A stretch of 36,450 bases of DNA, taken from NCBI GenBank assembly GCA_028066595.1, contig JALCBJ010000042.1, forward strand, positions 1 to 36,450. Reading direction: 5' to 3'. The position numbers were made by a program, and so were the translations under genes. Below are positions 25,626 through 34,754 of this stretch, in pieces; the first letter of the stretch is position 1; every line of letters begins with the position of its first letter. The stretch comes from Thermoanaerobaculia bacterium (GTDB taxonomy: Bacteria; Acidobacteriota; Thermoanaerobaculia; Multivoradales; J023). The notes under the pieces were generated by a model. That model ran no database searches. It saw nothing but the letters and a program-made list of their open reading frames with translations, and was not told the DNA's origin.

Positions 25626-26720
25626 ATGGCGACCCCGGTCTTGGAGACCCACTCCACCTCCCCCCGCGACCTTTTCGACTACCCCCGAGATCGGCTCTAT
25701 CTCGACTCAGCCACGTTCGGACTGCCTCCCAAGGCGACGATCCGAGCCCTCCGCAATGCGCTCGACGGCTGGCAGAGCGGCTCCGCACGATGGGCCGAAG
25801 ACTGGGATCGCGAAGGCGAAACCTGCCGTGAGCTTCTGGCATCGATGATCGGTGCCGGCGCACGGGACGTGTCGCTCCAGCCCGCGGTCTCGGTCGCCTC
25901 GGGAGTCGTGGCGACGGCGATTCCTGACGGCGGCGAAGTGCTGCTGGCCGAGGGCGACTTCACGTCGGTCACGTATCCGTTCCTGACCGCGGCCGAGACC
26001 GGACGCATCCGCTGGCGAGCTGCACCGTTGGAACGGCTCGCGGAGTCGGTGACGGCGGCGACGGCCATGGTTGCGGTGAGCGTCGTGCATTCGTCCGACG
26101 GACGACTCGCGGACCTCGAGGCCATACGTCAGGCTTGTGACACCCACGACGCACGGCTCTACGTCGACGCCTCCCAATCCCTGGGCATGCTTCCTCTGGA
26201 CGTGCTCGCACCGCGGGTCGACTACATGGCGGTCGCAGGTTACAAGTGGTTGTGCTGTCCGCGAGGCACGGCCTGGTTCTACGTCCACCCCGATCTTCAC
26301 CATGAGCCCTGGCCTGTCACCGCTTCGTGGCGTGGGGGCGACGATCCCTACGGTCGTTTCTATGGCGTCGAGCTGGGCTTGGCGGACGATGCCGCGCGGT
26401 TCGACGTCGGTCTGGCGTGGCATCCCTGGGTGGGTGCCCGCCACTCCCTCGAGACGTTGGCACCGATCGACCCGTCGACCCGCTTTCGCATCGGCCACGA
26501 TGCCGCGTGCCGCTTCGCCTCGAAGCTGGACCTTCCAGATCCTCCGGCGGGAATCGTCCCGGTGAAGGTACGGAGCACCGAAGCCGCACTACAGGTGCTG
26601 GAAGCCGAAGGAATCCGCGTATCGGGAAGGGCGGGAAAGTTGCGCTTGGCGTTCCACCTCTACAACACTGCAGACGAAGCCGAACAGGCCGCCACCGTCG
26701 TGCGACCGTTTCGGGTCTGA
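25626..26720 (+). CDS. Class V aminotransferase (PLP enzyme)
   Basis: A 364-residue fold-type I PLP enzyme of the cysteine desulfurase/isopenicillin N epimerase-like class. It opens LYLDSATFGLPPKATIRAL. Cofactor residues: Asp181 in LYVDASQSLGMLPLD and the Schiff-base Lys207 in DYMAVAGYKWLCCPRG. The C-terminus ends with a small domain (VRVSGRAGKLRLAFHLYNT in its core). There is no Cys-containing loop typical of NifS/IscS, so it is more likely a lyase, epimerase or transaminase on an unknown amino acid. ATG 25626 is used. It stands alone on the plus strand, convergent with the TonB receptor gene. Confidence 0.88.
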   Translation: MATPVLETHSTSPRDLFDYPRDRLYLDSATFGLPPKATIRALRNALDGWQSGSARWAEDWDREGETCRELLASMIGAGARDVSLQPAVSVASGVVATAIPDGGEVLLAEGDFTSVTYPFLTAAETGRIRWRAAPLERLAESVTAATAMVAVSVVHSSDGRLADLEAIRQACDTHDARLYVDASQSLGMLPLDVLAPRVDYMAVAGYKWLCCPRGTAWFYVHPDLHHEPWPVTASWRGGDDPYGRFYGVELGLADDAARFDVGLAWHPWVGARHSLETLAPIDPSTRFRIGHDAACRFASKLDLPDPPAGIVPVKVRSTEAALQVLEAEGIRVSGRAGKLRLAFHLYNTADEAEQAATVVRPFRV

Positions 26721-26777
26721 ACCGCCCCGAGGCAAAAGGTGGCGCGCCGGTATGTCGGGGAGGAACAGCGCTAGCAG

Positions 26778-28706
26778 CTATCGACCGATGTCCCAGGTCA
26801 GAGACCACCTCACCGAGCGACCGGCGCCCGGAAAACCGATCAAGTGCTCGTAGTCTCGGTCCGCGAGGTTGTCTACACGGACGCCTAGGTGCCAGTTCGC
26901 ACCCAGCTGGGTAGTCGCCGCGAGGCCGACGAGATGGAAACCGTCCACCGTATCCCGCTGCGGCACCGGGATCTGCTCGTCGTGGCGCTCGGACGAAGAC
27001 CGTAGATCGATTCCGAGACGCACGCGGTCGATCGGCCGCCAATCGACGCGCAAGCCTCCGGACCAACGCGGCCGATTTCGCAAGGGCAACCCCGAGTCCC
27101 GATCTTCTACGTCTTGCCAGGTGGCATTGGCTGCGACCCGCCAGGCCCTACCTGAGGTCCAGGCGATGAAGCTTTCGGCGCCGAAGGAATCCACTGCGGA
27201 CCGGTTGACGTGACGGAAGGTGTCAAAATCGAAGTCGACGAGATTCTCGTAGCGATGGGAGAAGGCTGTCAGCGCGAAGTCGAGCTTGGTGCCGAGGGAG
27301 CCCTCGATCCCCAAGTCGCCGCCGAGCATCTCCTCGGCTTCGAGCTCGGGGTTGCCACCGAGCGCCGACGGACTGGCGAGAGCGAAGAACGAAGGCAGCT
27401 TGAACGCACTTCCCAAAGACATTCTCAGGCGTATCTCGTCGTTCAGTCGCCAGGTCACACCGATGCGTGGGCTGAGCTCCTCGCCGGTGTCCTCCGGTAG
27501 ATCGACTCGCAGTCCCAGGTCGAAAGCCCACCCGTCACCACGAGCGGTCCACTCCCCCATCACGCCGGCGGTGGTCCGCTGCAGGTCGTAGTCACCCGGA
27601 ACGTCACCACCCAGGAATGGCGGCAGCCGCAGCAGGCTTCGGTTGTCGCCGTCTTCCCACTCTGCATCGACGCCGAGTGTCAGTTGACCGCTCCGGCCCT
27701 CGAAGGCTGACATCCAGCCGACGCGACCCCGGACGAAGCGCGTCTCCTCCGCAGATTGTGGGACGACAGGGAAGATGCCGGGACTTTCGCGATCGAGGTG
27801 GTGCCGGTACACCGACGCCATCGCGACATATGAAGCGCCTCGACTCGTCAGCCCCGAGAATCGAAGTCCCAAGCTCGCCTCGTCATGATCGGATCGGCGT
27901 AACTCTCCGGAGCCGAACACCGGACCTCCGGACGCGTCTGGATAGTCGTCCGCACTCCATTGAGCGAACCGTCCCGAAGCGGATAGCTCCCGCGACTGAC
28001 CCAGCTCGATTCGGCTGCGGGTTTGAAGATGCCCGAGCTCGAAGCACTCTTCCGCGATTCGCTCGGACTCCTCTTCGACCACCGCGCTGGCGAATCCGCT
28101 GATGCGGTCTCCGGCTGCCCCCAGGTTTGCGGATCCACGGCGTAGCCCGGCATCGCCAGCGGTCAATCGAACGGTGCCCCTCGGCGAGCCTTCGGCCTGT
28201 CGCGTGATCACGTGGATCGCACCCGCTAAGCCCCCGGATCCATAAAACGACGAGAGGGGGCCTCGGACCACTTCGATGCGCTCCACCGCGTCGGCCGGTA
28301 GAGCCTCGAGGTCGAAGACACCACCTACCTGGTAGGAGCCGTCGTTGACCGCGACGTGGTCGATCAGGACACGGGTGAAGTTCGGGTCGCCACCCCGGAT
28401 CTGGGCCACGGTCAGGCCGCCGCGGGTTCCCCCGGAGACCAAAGAAACACCCGGGACGAAAGGCAGAAGATCGCTCACTGTCGTTGCGCCACGCCGCTCG
28501 ACCTCGTCTTCTCCGACCACCGTTACCGACGCCGTCGCTTCACTGGTTGGGCGCTCCTCGACCACCGCAGTCGCATAGACCTCCTCGTAGACCGTAGCGA
28601 CAGGGGCATCTGGCGCGGGCGCCTTCTCGTGATCTTCCTGGGAAGCCTCGACCAGGATCGGGAAGCCGATCGTCGCCCACAGAACCCATCCCAACGCCGC
28701 CTTCAT
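26778..28706 (-). CDS. TonB-dependent outer-membrane receptor
   Basis: A 642-residue receptor with a signal peptide (MKAALGWVLWATIGFPILVEA). The plug domain (~60-175) has VTVVGEDEVERRGATTVSDLL, VPGVSLVSGG, QIRGGDPNFTRVLIDHVAVN, VERIEVVRGPLSSFYGSGG and AGAIHVITR. A 22-strand barrel follows, ending in aromatic RSVRWSLTWDIGR. The plug and size resemble BtuB/CirA-type receptors of cobalamin or siderophores. No cobalamin riboswitch or Fur-like box is visible upstream and no ABC importer is adjacent, so the substrate is unknown. AGGAG precedes the ATG. Confidence 0.93.
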   Translation of the reverse strand: MKAALGWVLWATIGFPILVEASQEDHEKAPAPDAPVATVYEEVYATAVVEERPTSEATASVTVVGEDEVERRGATTVSDLLPFVPGVSLVSGGTRGGLTVAQIRGGDPNFTRVLIDHVAVNDGSYQVGGVFDLEALPADAVERIEVVRGPLSSFYGSGGLAGAIHVITRQAEGSPRGTVRLTAGDAGLRRGSANLGAAGDRISGFASAVVEEESERIAEECFELGHLQTRSRIELGQSRELSASGRFAQWSADDYPDASGGPVFGSGELRRSDHDEASLGLRFSGLTSRGASYVAMASVYRHHLDRESPGIFPVVPQSAEETRFVRGRVGWMSAFEGRSGQLTLGVDAEWEDGDNRSLLRLPPFLGGDVPGDYDLQRTTAGVMGEWTARGDGWAFDLGLRVDLPEDTGEELSPRIGVTWRLNDEIRLRMSLGSAFKLPSFFALASPSALGGNPELEAEEMLGGDLGIEGSLGTKLDFALTAFSHRYENLVDFDFDTFRHVNRSAVDSFGAESFIAWTSGRAWRVAANATWQDVEDRDSGLPLRNRPRWSGGLRVDWRPIDRVRLGIDLRSSSERHDEQIPVPQRDTVDGFHLVGLAATTQLGANWHLGVRVDNLADRDYEHLIGFPGAGRSVRWSLTWDIGR

Positions 28707-28962
28707 GGACCGCCACTCCTATGTTGCTATCCACCGGTACGGCACTGTCGCCGATCGGCCGTCGTTGCTCCAGCTTGCCACCGTCGCGTCATCCCTTGCC
28801 GGGCCTGGGTGGCCCGCCTCATCACGAGCGGCGTGTAGCTCCAGGACCGCGTCTACTCTTCCTACCACGGGATCCGTCCTACGAGGTCCTCGGCAGCGCT
28901 CTATGTCCCGATCTATATGGCCAGGCAATCGAGAGGCGGATGGGACACGATGCTCTCCCCCG

Positions 28963-30309
28963 TTAGGGCGGACACAGCTCGACGATCGTCTCGTGGATCC
29001 GGGTGAGCAGGGTATCCGTCTCCACCTCGTCCTCGTTGTCTCTTGCCCGCGTCGTCCCGACGCCGACCAGCGTATTGTCCTTGCAGTCGAAGACCAGACC
29101 GGAGCTGAGATTGATCCTATAGCTGCCTCGAGCTCCATCCACGTACACATAGCGACCTTGGACTCGAGTACGGTCGGCCTGTGGTGATACTCGCAGCATG
29201 GCTTCCAGCAAGAGCCCCCGGGTCTTCACCGTCTCGGGAATCGGCTTTCTCTCCATGGCAGCATCCAGAACGGCCAGTGCGCGAACCATCGCCTTTCCCA
29301 AAGGATGACTGTCCACCATTCTCGCGAAAGCTGGCAGCGTCCAACCCTTGGCAGAAGCCAACCGTTCCAAGACTTTGGACTCGCCGAGCTCAGAGAACAG
29401 GGTCTCGATGTTGTCCCAATCGCCCCGATAGCCGATGCCAGAAACCGCGGTTGCCAGGTCGATGTCGCGCAGAACCTCTGAGTGCAGGAGTGGCGGAACA
29501 GCCTCCGCAGGGAGCTGCTTTTCGCCTCGGTAGAACTGGAATCCGTCCAACTCTGCTCCCAGGCAGATGCCCTTCTGCGACACCGACGAGCTCGTATTCC
29601 CAATGCCGATCTCGCAACGCATCCCACCCGGGCACGCGAGCACCGGTGTCGACTCGCTATGGAAGCGACCGCGGAACTGATATCTCCATCCTGTCTTCAG
29701 CAGCAGCGCTCGAAACTGGTGCTGTCGCACGTACAAACCAGAGAGCACCTCGTTCAGACCCGTCTCGCCCCCCGGCCGATAGACCTCGCGGTAGGCCTGC
29801 CGGAAGGGCTGCGCCACCGCATGATCCCCAATGTATCGGCGCCAAGAGGCGCCCTCTGCTCCGTCGGAATGCAGCGGGTGCCACAGCGAAACCCGCGTCG
29901 ATCTCGCAAGAGTCGGAAGCCGGGAACCGTCGGCCGCGACGAGCTCGCCGTCGCGCAAGATCGCCGTGTGGGCTCGGGAGCCGCTACGGAATTGCCAGAT
30001 CAAGCTCTCCGAGATGGACTTCACCAATTTGTGCTCGGCGTAGTGCTCCCTCCACACCTCGTAGGGCATCGTTGGATCGTCCACATAGAACGACTCGATC
30101 CTCTTGGTCTGGACCTTCAACGTATTCCTGATGGAATCGAGTTTCTTCCGGACCTCCCGATATCTCTCCGGATACGTCTTGATGACGTGCTTCGGTACTC
30201 TGCTCAGCTCTCTTCCACCCTCGTCTTTCCAGACGAGCTTCGCCGTTCCTGGCGGCTGAACTTCGATCACGGCGAAGTAGGTTCCTACTCGTTCCGTGAC
30301 CCGAGGCAT
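28963..30309 (-). CDS. DUF4132 (MolR/YehI-like) protein, C-terminal half
   Basis: A 448-residue protein. It starts with TERVGTYFAVIEVQPPGTAK, LVWKDEGGRELSRVPKHVI, then PMPYEVWREHYAEHKLVKSI-like sequence (MPYEVWREHYAEHKLV, SLIWQFRSG). The DUF4132 core follows: ILRDGELVAADGSRLP, VSLWHPLHSDGA, WRRYIGDHAVAQPFRQAYRE. DUF4132 proteins (E. coli YehI, MolR) are large and poorly understood. This half lacks the helical N-terminal region, which is supplied by the gene directly upstream. Its ATG overlaps that gene's stop as TGATG. It is a split DUF4132 protein or one gene broken by a one-base loss. Last gene of a three-gene operon. Confidence 0.78.
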   Translation of the reverse strand: MPRVTERVGTYFAVIEVQPPGTAKLVWKDEGGRELSRVPKHVIKTYPERYREVRKKLDSIRNTLKVQTKRIESFYVDDPTMPYEVWREHYAEHKLVKSISESLIWQFRSGSRAHTAILRDGELVAADGSRLPTLARSTRVSLWHPLHSDGAEGASWRRYIGDHAVAQPFRQAYREVYRPGGETGLNEVLSGLYVRQHQFRALLLKTGWRYQFRGRFHSESTPVLACPGGMRCEIGIGNTSSSVSQKGICLGAELDGFQFYRGEKQLPAEAVPPLLHSEVLRDIDLATAVSGIGYRGDWDNIETLFSELGESKVLERLASAKGWTLPAFARMVDSHPLGKAMVRALAVLDAAMERKPIPETVKTRGLLLEAMLRVSPQADRTRVQGRYVYVDGARGSYRINLSSGLVFDCKDNTLVGVGTTRARDNEDEVETDTLLTRIHETIVELCPP

Positions 30310-31157
30310 CAGTCTTCCAGGCCGTACTCTGGCACCGTCATGCTGGCCAGCTGCTGGACTGTGACCCCTCTCGCCTTCGCGGCTTCCTCCAGCTTCCGTT
30401 TGGCAAGGCCAACAGCGTTTGCCGGGTACTCCAGCTGATTGGCCAACTCGCTGAGTCGTACCAGTCCCTGCTGGCCCCGCAGATCACACAACGCGTTCAA
30501 GCACAGATTTCCAACCGCGGTCGAGAGCGGCCCCTGGCCAGGAATCTTCTTGTAAGCGACGGTGGCGAGCTCCCCCAGCAACCCACTGTCTTCCTCATGT
30601 CGGTTGGTGGTCAGAACGAGGACCATCCCCTTTAGCTTGTCTTCGTTGTCGTACGACAGCCCCGCGGAGGCGATGGCGGCCGTCTCCGTCAGTAGGGCGA
30701 TAGCCTCCCTCAGGAACGCCAGAACCGAATCCTCGCCGTACTGTTCGAAGACGATCTGAACACCGGTGCTCCATTTCTTTGTCGGTTTGCTCTTGGGTGC
30801 GATGCGGTAGAGATCGTCGAGCGACGAGACCATCGGAATCGAGTCACGATGGGCAGCTACCCACCGGTTGAGCGCTTGGCCCCACTTGTCTGCAAGAAAG
30901 AATAGTCCCTTCTTGCGCTCGAGAGCCGCCAAGACGCGCTGAGCATGTCTTTGCGATTCGACATCTTCGGCGTCACTCCGCAGCTCGGCAACGTACCCTT
31001 CGAGGGCTTGGCGAAACTCGTCGGAGACGTCCATTGCGAGGTAGTACTCCGTGGCTTCGGCGACTATCTTCTTCGTTTCGAGAGTGCATTCACCGATCAC
31101 CTTCTGGCTGTCGGACTCGATCCGGTCGAGTAGTGCCTGCTCTTCATTCGGAATCAT
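30309..31157 (-). CDS. DUF4132-associated helical protein (N-terminal half of split DUF4132)
   Basis: A 282-residue, mainly alpha-helical soluble protein without a signal peptide. Its end reads KLKGMVLVLTTNRHEEDSGL, LLGELATVAYKKIPG, LANQLEYPANAVGLAKRKLE, EAAKARGVTVQQLASMTVPE, YGLED*. This matches the segment that in full-length DUF4132 proteins directly precedes the 'V-x-W-x-D-x-x-G' region, here found at the start of the next gene. Together they give ~730 residues, reasonable for one DUF4132 protein. GAGGGAA precedes its ATG. The gene lies 21 bp after the TerB-like gene. Assignment as the DUF4132 N-terminal part is from recall of the family layout. Confidence 0.7.
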   Translation of the reverse strand: MIPNEEQALLDRIESDSQKVIGECTLETKKIVAEATEYYLAMDVSDEFRQALEGYVAELRSDAEDVESQRHAQRVLAALERKKGLFFLADKWGQALNRWVAAHRDSIPMVSSLDDLYRIAPKSKPTKKWSTGVQIVFEQYGEDSVLAFLREAIALLTETAAIASAGLSYDNEDKLKGMVLVLTTNRHEEDSGLLGELATVAYKKIPGQGPLSTAVGNLCLNALCDLRGQQGLVRLSELANQLEYPANAVGLAKRKLEEAAKARGVTVQQLASMTVPEYGLED

Positions 31158-31178
31158 GATTCACATTCCCTCGCCCCT

Positions 31179-32537
31179 TCACTGAGAGACGTCTTCGTCG
31201 AGACTGAGCAGTTTTTTCAACATGCGCAGGGCTGTTGCTTCTTCCTTGCTGATCTTGTTACCGAAGCCGAAGAAACCACCCGACGCCTTGGCTACGTCCT
31301 CGGCCATGCCGTACAGACGTTCGGCGTAGGTACGGGCCTCGTCAGCGTCGAACAGATTTTCCACCTGCTGCCGGGCTGCGGCCACCACGAGGAGCATCGT
31401 TTCGGGCCCCGACTCGACTAGTGACTTCGTGAGCTTCTCGAAATGGTTGACGGCGTAAGCGATCGAGATACCCATCGCCATTGTCGAGTCATCGAGATCC
31501 GATAGCAAACTCCGTTGAAAGGCCCGGATCTCCTTACCATCCACGCTTCCGTCGGCTCCCGCGATGCACAGGAAGGTCGCGATCAGGCCTGATGCCAGCG
31601 CGATCCCCTCACCGTCGCCGATCTCCTGGGAGCCTGCTTCGCCCCCCTCCATGTCCGACGCTTCCGTATCCTCGCAATCGATCAGGAGCTCCGGACGGTC
31701 TTCGAGGCCGAGGGCCAGGGGACCGACCGCGGAGAGCAAGCTACTCCAAGCGGTTCCGGCGTAGCCAGGAGTCACGAAGAGGTCGTCCCCAAGCCAGGTG
31801 ATGCTGTCGGCTGCCGCGGTGACAAAGTCATCCAGCGGCACGTGAAACATGTCGCCGCCGTCAGCTCGCAGGGTGACGAACGTCGCCTGCGTCGAGATCG
31901 CCGTCGGCACCTCCGGCCCGAGCGCCGCAATGCGTGCACACTTGCCGCGCTCGTCGTCGACCCTGACCACCATCAGGCTGGGGCCGAAGAGGTCCTCTCG
32001 GTCCAGGTAGTTACGTCGCCGAAACAGAGCCCAGAAACGCTCCGCGAAGCTCGACGGCTCGGAGAGTAGCGGTTCCATGACCCGTGGCCCAGCGTGGAAC
32101 GTTGCACGAGTACCGGAGAGTTGCATCGTGGATCCCTCTTCGCGGTAGAACGCGGCGATGGTTCGGAGCCCGGCATCGCAGTGCTCCTGCTGCCATTGGG
32201 TTCCATATTTTTGCCTCCAGTCTTCGATCGACAGGCTTTCTCCATCTTCCGGCTCGATGGATCTGCCGTAGCGACCGGCGACATGGGTGACGATGGCGGC
32301 TGCCAAGGCCATGTCGTCGGGCGACGAGGCGACGAAGATTCGTACTTGCAGCGTGCCTTTTTCGAGCACGGTTTCGATCGAACGGACCGAAACATTGTCG
32401 ATGTAGATGTGGGCACACTTCGGCCAACCTTGATCCGGAACCTCGGCATCCACGACCAGGGAATCGAACGGTAGCGCAGCGAGGGTGTCTTTCAGAGAGA
32501 CATCCAGTACTTGGTGGATGTAGAACGAAAAGCTCAT
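31179..32537 (-). CDS. TerB-like domain protein, first gene of DUF4132 operon
   Basis: A 452-residue soluble protein. The C-terminal ~150 residues look like the helical TerB/DjlA-N fold: ATFLCIAGADGSVDGKEIRA has the D-G-x-x-x-x-x-E core, and it ends with ISKEEATALRMLKKLLSLDE. The N-terminal ~280 residues (MSFSFYIHQVLDVSL..., DWRQKYGTQWQQ) are mixed alpha/beta and not recognised with confidence; a DUF4299-like origin is possible. A Glu/Asp-rich linker (DCEDTEASDMEGGEAGSQE) joins the parts. TerB proteins are linked to tellurite/stress and membrane-associated metal-sensing systems. GAGGA precedes the ATG. First gene of the operon with the two DUF4132 halves. Confidence 0.68.
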   Translation of the reverse strand: MSFSFYIHQVLDVSLKDTLAALPFDSLVVDAEVPDQGWPKCAHIYIDNVSVRSIETVLEKGTLQVRIFVASSPDDMALAAAIVTHVAGRYGRSIEPEDGESLSIEDWRQKYGTQWQQEHCDAGLRTIAAFYREEGSTMQLSGTRATFHAGPRVMEPLLSEPSSFAERFWALFRRRNYLDREDLFGPSLMVVRVDDERGKCARIAALGPEVPTAISTQATFVTLRADGGDMFHVPLDDFVTAAADSITWLGDDLFVTPGYAGTAWSSLLSAVGPLALGLEDRPELLIDCEDTEASDMEGGEAGSQEIGDGEGIALASGLIATFLCIAGADGSVDGKEIRAFQRSLLSDLDDSTMAMGISIAYAVNHFEKLTKSLVESGPETMLLVVAAARQQVENLFDADEARTYAERLYGMAEDVAKASGGFFGFGNKISKEEATALRMLKKLLSLDEDVSQ

Positions 32538-32618
32538 AGGAACAGATCCTCGGCAAGTGGACGTTTCGATCGAGTGGCTCTCGAATTCGTCCTGTGTTTG
32601 GGGAACGCAAGCAGGAAA

Positions 32619-33872
32619 TTAGCTTTCGTCTGTCGCGATCTGTCGTCGACTCTCGCCCAGAAAGAGCTCGACCAGGCCCTTCGCATGCCTTGCCAGTTGA
32701 TTCACCCTCTGGGCGCTCCTGTTGGCCATGACTGAGACCACGAGACCCTCGTCGGGATAGATAGCGAAATAGGAAAGACTGCCGACGGCGACTCCGTGGT
32801 GGGTGATGCGCTGTGTCTGAAGAGAGCCATCGAAGAGCTTCGCGTCGTTGGAGACCCGCCAACCGAGAGCGTAGCCCTGTGGATTGTCGCTCCCGTCTGC
32901 GAGTTTCTGGGGAGTGATCAAGAGGTCTCGAACCCCGTCGTCAAAAAGTCGCGGCGCGAGCATCTCCCGGCCCAAGGCGAGCATGTCCGACGGAGTGGAG
33001 ATCAGACCGCCCGAGGGCCATTTGATGCTGTTGTTCACCGGGTAGGCCAGCCTCCAACGTCCCTTTTCGACGTCGTAGAAGGACGCGCGGCCCGACACTT
33101 CTTCACCCGGCAGGTCGCCACCACTATGGACCATCGACAGCGGCCTCAACACTGCCTCCTCGAGGTATTCCAGGAATGGCTTACCGGAAACAGACTCGAT
33201 GACGGCGCCTACGGTCGTCGTACCGTAGCTCGTGTAGCTGAAGCCGGTCCCGGGCTGGAACAGGAGAGCGTCCCCCTCGAAGACGGCCAGCGAAGGCCGG
33301 ACGGAGCGTCCGAAATCTCGCCGGTTGAACTGCTCCCAGATCGGAAAGCACCAGCAGAGACCGTAGTTCCGGATGCCGGCAGTGTGACTCATCGCCTGCC
33401 GCGTGGTCACCGATGCGAGCGGCTCGGCAACCTCGGGAAGGTAAGTACCTACCGGAGCGTCGAGATCGAGCTCGCCGCCACCGAGCACGGTGCCGAGGGC
33501 TACGGAGGTGATGGACTTGGAGGTACTGCCCAGCCGGAAGCGGGTCTCCAGTGTCGCGGGTCGACGCGATTCGAGATCGGCGAAGCCGACGGCGCCCGCC
33601 CAGACGGTACGACCGTCGAGCGACAAGGCGGCGGAGACTGCAGGCGCTCGGAGATCGCGCTTCGCATCGAGGAGCAGGTCCATCGCCGACCCTTCGATCG
33701 CTTCCCAGGAAGGAGCGGCTCGAGACTCGACCGGCGGCTCACCCGTAGAAGAAGACGAGTGCCAGCCGACGTTCCAGGTCAGCACGTAGTCGAAGAGGCG
33801 GAAGGCGAGAACGGATACGACGATCGTAACGAGCAGCCACGAGATGCGGCGAATCATCCGCTGAGAGGACAA
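32619..33872 (-). CDS. Serine beta-lactamase-like hydrolase (class C / LACTB type)
   Basis: A 417-residue protein with an N-terminal membrane anchor (ISWLLVTIVVSVLAFRLFDY, ~10-29). Active-site motifs: S116-T-S-K119 (FRLGSTSKSITSVALG), Y213-T-S215 replacing the usual Y-x-N (FSYTSYGTTTVGAV), and HHGVAVG in place of KTG. This is the penicillin-binding-protein-like esterase/peptidase group, not a typical antibiotic-degrading enzyme. TTG 33872 is preferred because AGGAG lies nine bases upstream. ATG 33857 (MIRRIS) lacks a ribosome site. It follows the XRE regulator by 37 bp and is probably in its operon. Catalytic domain in the periplasm. Confidence 0.88.
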   Translation of the reverse strand: MSSQRMIRRISWLLVTIVVSVLAFRLFDYVLTWNVGWHSSSSTGEPPVESRAAPSWEAIEGSAMDLLLDAKRDLRAPAVSAALSLDGRTVWAGAVGFADLESRRPATLETRFRLGSTSKSITSVALGTVLGGGELDLDAPVGTYLPEVAEPLASVTTRQAMSHTAGIRNYGLCWCFPIWEQFNRRDFGRSVRPSLAVFEGDALLFQPGTGFSYTSYGTTTVGAVIESVSGKPFLEYLEEAVLRPLSMVHSGGDLPGEEVSGRASFYDVEKGRWRLAYPVNNSIKWPSGGLISTPSDMLALGREMLAPRLFDDGVRDLLITPQKLADGSDNPQGYALGWRVSNDAKLFDGSLQTQRITHHGVAVGSLSYFAIYPDEGLVVSVMANRSAQRVNQLARHAKGLVELFLGESRRQIATDES

Positions 33873-33909
33873 GGGATCAGTCTCCTATCCGGGGGACGGT
33901 AGCTTGGAG

Positions 33910-34146
33910 CTATTCGAGCGAGAGATCTGGCGGCGCATCGCTCCAGAAGAAAACGTCGTCGACAGATCGGCCGAAAACGAGCGCCAGCTTCATCGCCAAC
34001 TCCAAAGAGGGTGCATAGCGCCGCTGCTCGAGCGCGATGACGGTTTGGCGGGTGATGCCCACGGCCTGTGCCAGGGTCTCCTGAGAGATCTCGCCATGCT
34101 CGAACCGCAAGCGCCGGATGTGATTGCCCAGGGGAGTGCCACTCAC
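33910..34146 (-). CDS. Small XRE-family HTH regulator
   Basis: A 78-residue single-domain Cro/CI-type regulator: NHIRRLRFEHGEISQETLAQ, AVGITRQTVIALEQRRYAPS, LELAMKLALVFGRSVDDVFF. The last stretch (VDDVFFW) is typical of the short YozG-like XRE group. The GTG at 34146 overlaps the upstream membrane-protein stop as GTGA. Such regulators are often paired with small membrane proteins of the kind found directly upstream. It probably controls this operon. Confidence 0.9.
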   Translation of the reverse strand: MSGTPLGNHIRRLRFEHGEISQETLAQAVGITRQTVIALEQRRYAPSLELAMKLALVFGRSVDDVFFWSDAPPDLSLE

Positions 34147-34754
34147 GCTGGCTCCCTGGCCGCCGCGTGATCGAGAGCGTAGGCATACAACTGCACGAGG
34201 GTGCCTACCAGCCAGGCGAGAATCACACAAAGAATCGCCACATGGGCGATGGCGGGCCGTGAGAGCCGTCGGATCTCTTCGGTCGGCTCGAAGGCGAGCA
34301 CGACCGCCATCAGCAGCACGAGGCTGGCCAGCGTGTTGGAAGTCCAGTGGGTCCCCCGCGAAGCGATCCATGCATCCCGTTCATCGGATCGAGGGTTCGG
34401 ATCCCGCGCGATCGCATACGCCAATCCCATTCCGAGGACGAGTGACCAGCTATCGATACCCAGGCGGTGCCCGGCATCGGTGTTGAGCTCGAACTCAGGA
34501 CCAATCCTCCACAGTGATGCGAGGAGATGTGTCGCGATCGCGGCGCTGCTACCCATGAGCACCCAAAGGGTGCGCTCGGGGGAACCGGGCGGGCTCGTGG
34601 AGTCGCGGTTCCAGATCCCGCGGGCAGCTACACCTGCCACGACCAGCAACCCAAGACCTGCAGGCCCGGCTCCGAACGGCCATCCCAACGGCCACGAGGC
34701 CAGCGAGAAACCGAGCCCCCCTGCGAGGGCGAGAACGATGAGAATACGAATCAT
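34143..34754 (-). CDS. Small multi-pass membrane protein paired with XRE regulator
   Basis: A 203-residue inner-membrane protein with about five hydrophobic helices: RILIVLALAGGLGFSLASW, GPAGLGLLVVAGVAARGIW, LVLGMGLAYAIA, LASLVLLMAVVLAFEP and VAILCVILAWLVGTLVQLYA. The loop RDPNPRSDERDAWIASRGTH resembles DUF2178-type proteins, which commonly sit next to a short XRE regulator. ATG 34754 (MIRILIV) is preceded by GGTGGAG. It is the first gene of the membrane protein, XRE, serine hydrolase operon. Confidence 0.75.
   Translation of the reverse strand: MIRILIVLALAGGLGFSLASWPLGWPFGAGPAGLGLLVVAGVAARGIWNRDSTSPPGSPERTLWVLMGSSAAIATHLLASLWRIGPEFELNTDAGHRLGIDSWSLVLGMGLAYAIARDPNPRSDERDAWIASRGTHWTSNTLASLVLLMAVVLAFEPTEEIRRLSRPAIAHVAILCVILAWLVGTLVQLYAYALDHAAAREPA

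Noticed and set aside
28707..28962. Cobalamin riboswitch before the TonB-dependent receptor
   Set aside because: I looked for the B12 box and the conserved core on the minus strand. Only a short CAGTGCC-like string is present, without the rest.
32796..33902. Long plus-strand open frame opposite the serine hydrolase
   Set aside because: Shadow of the hydrolase gene, with no recognisable domain and no ribosome site.
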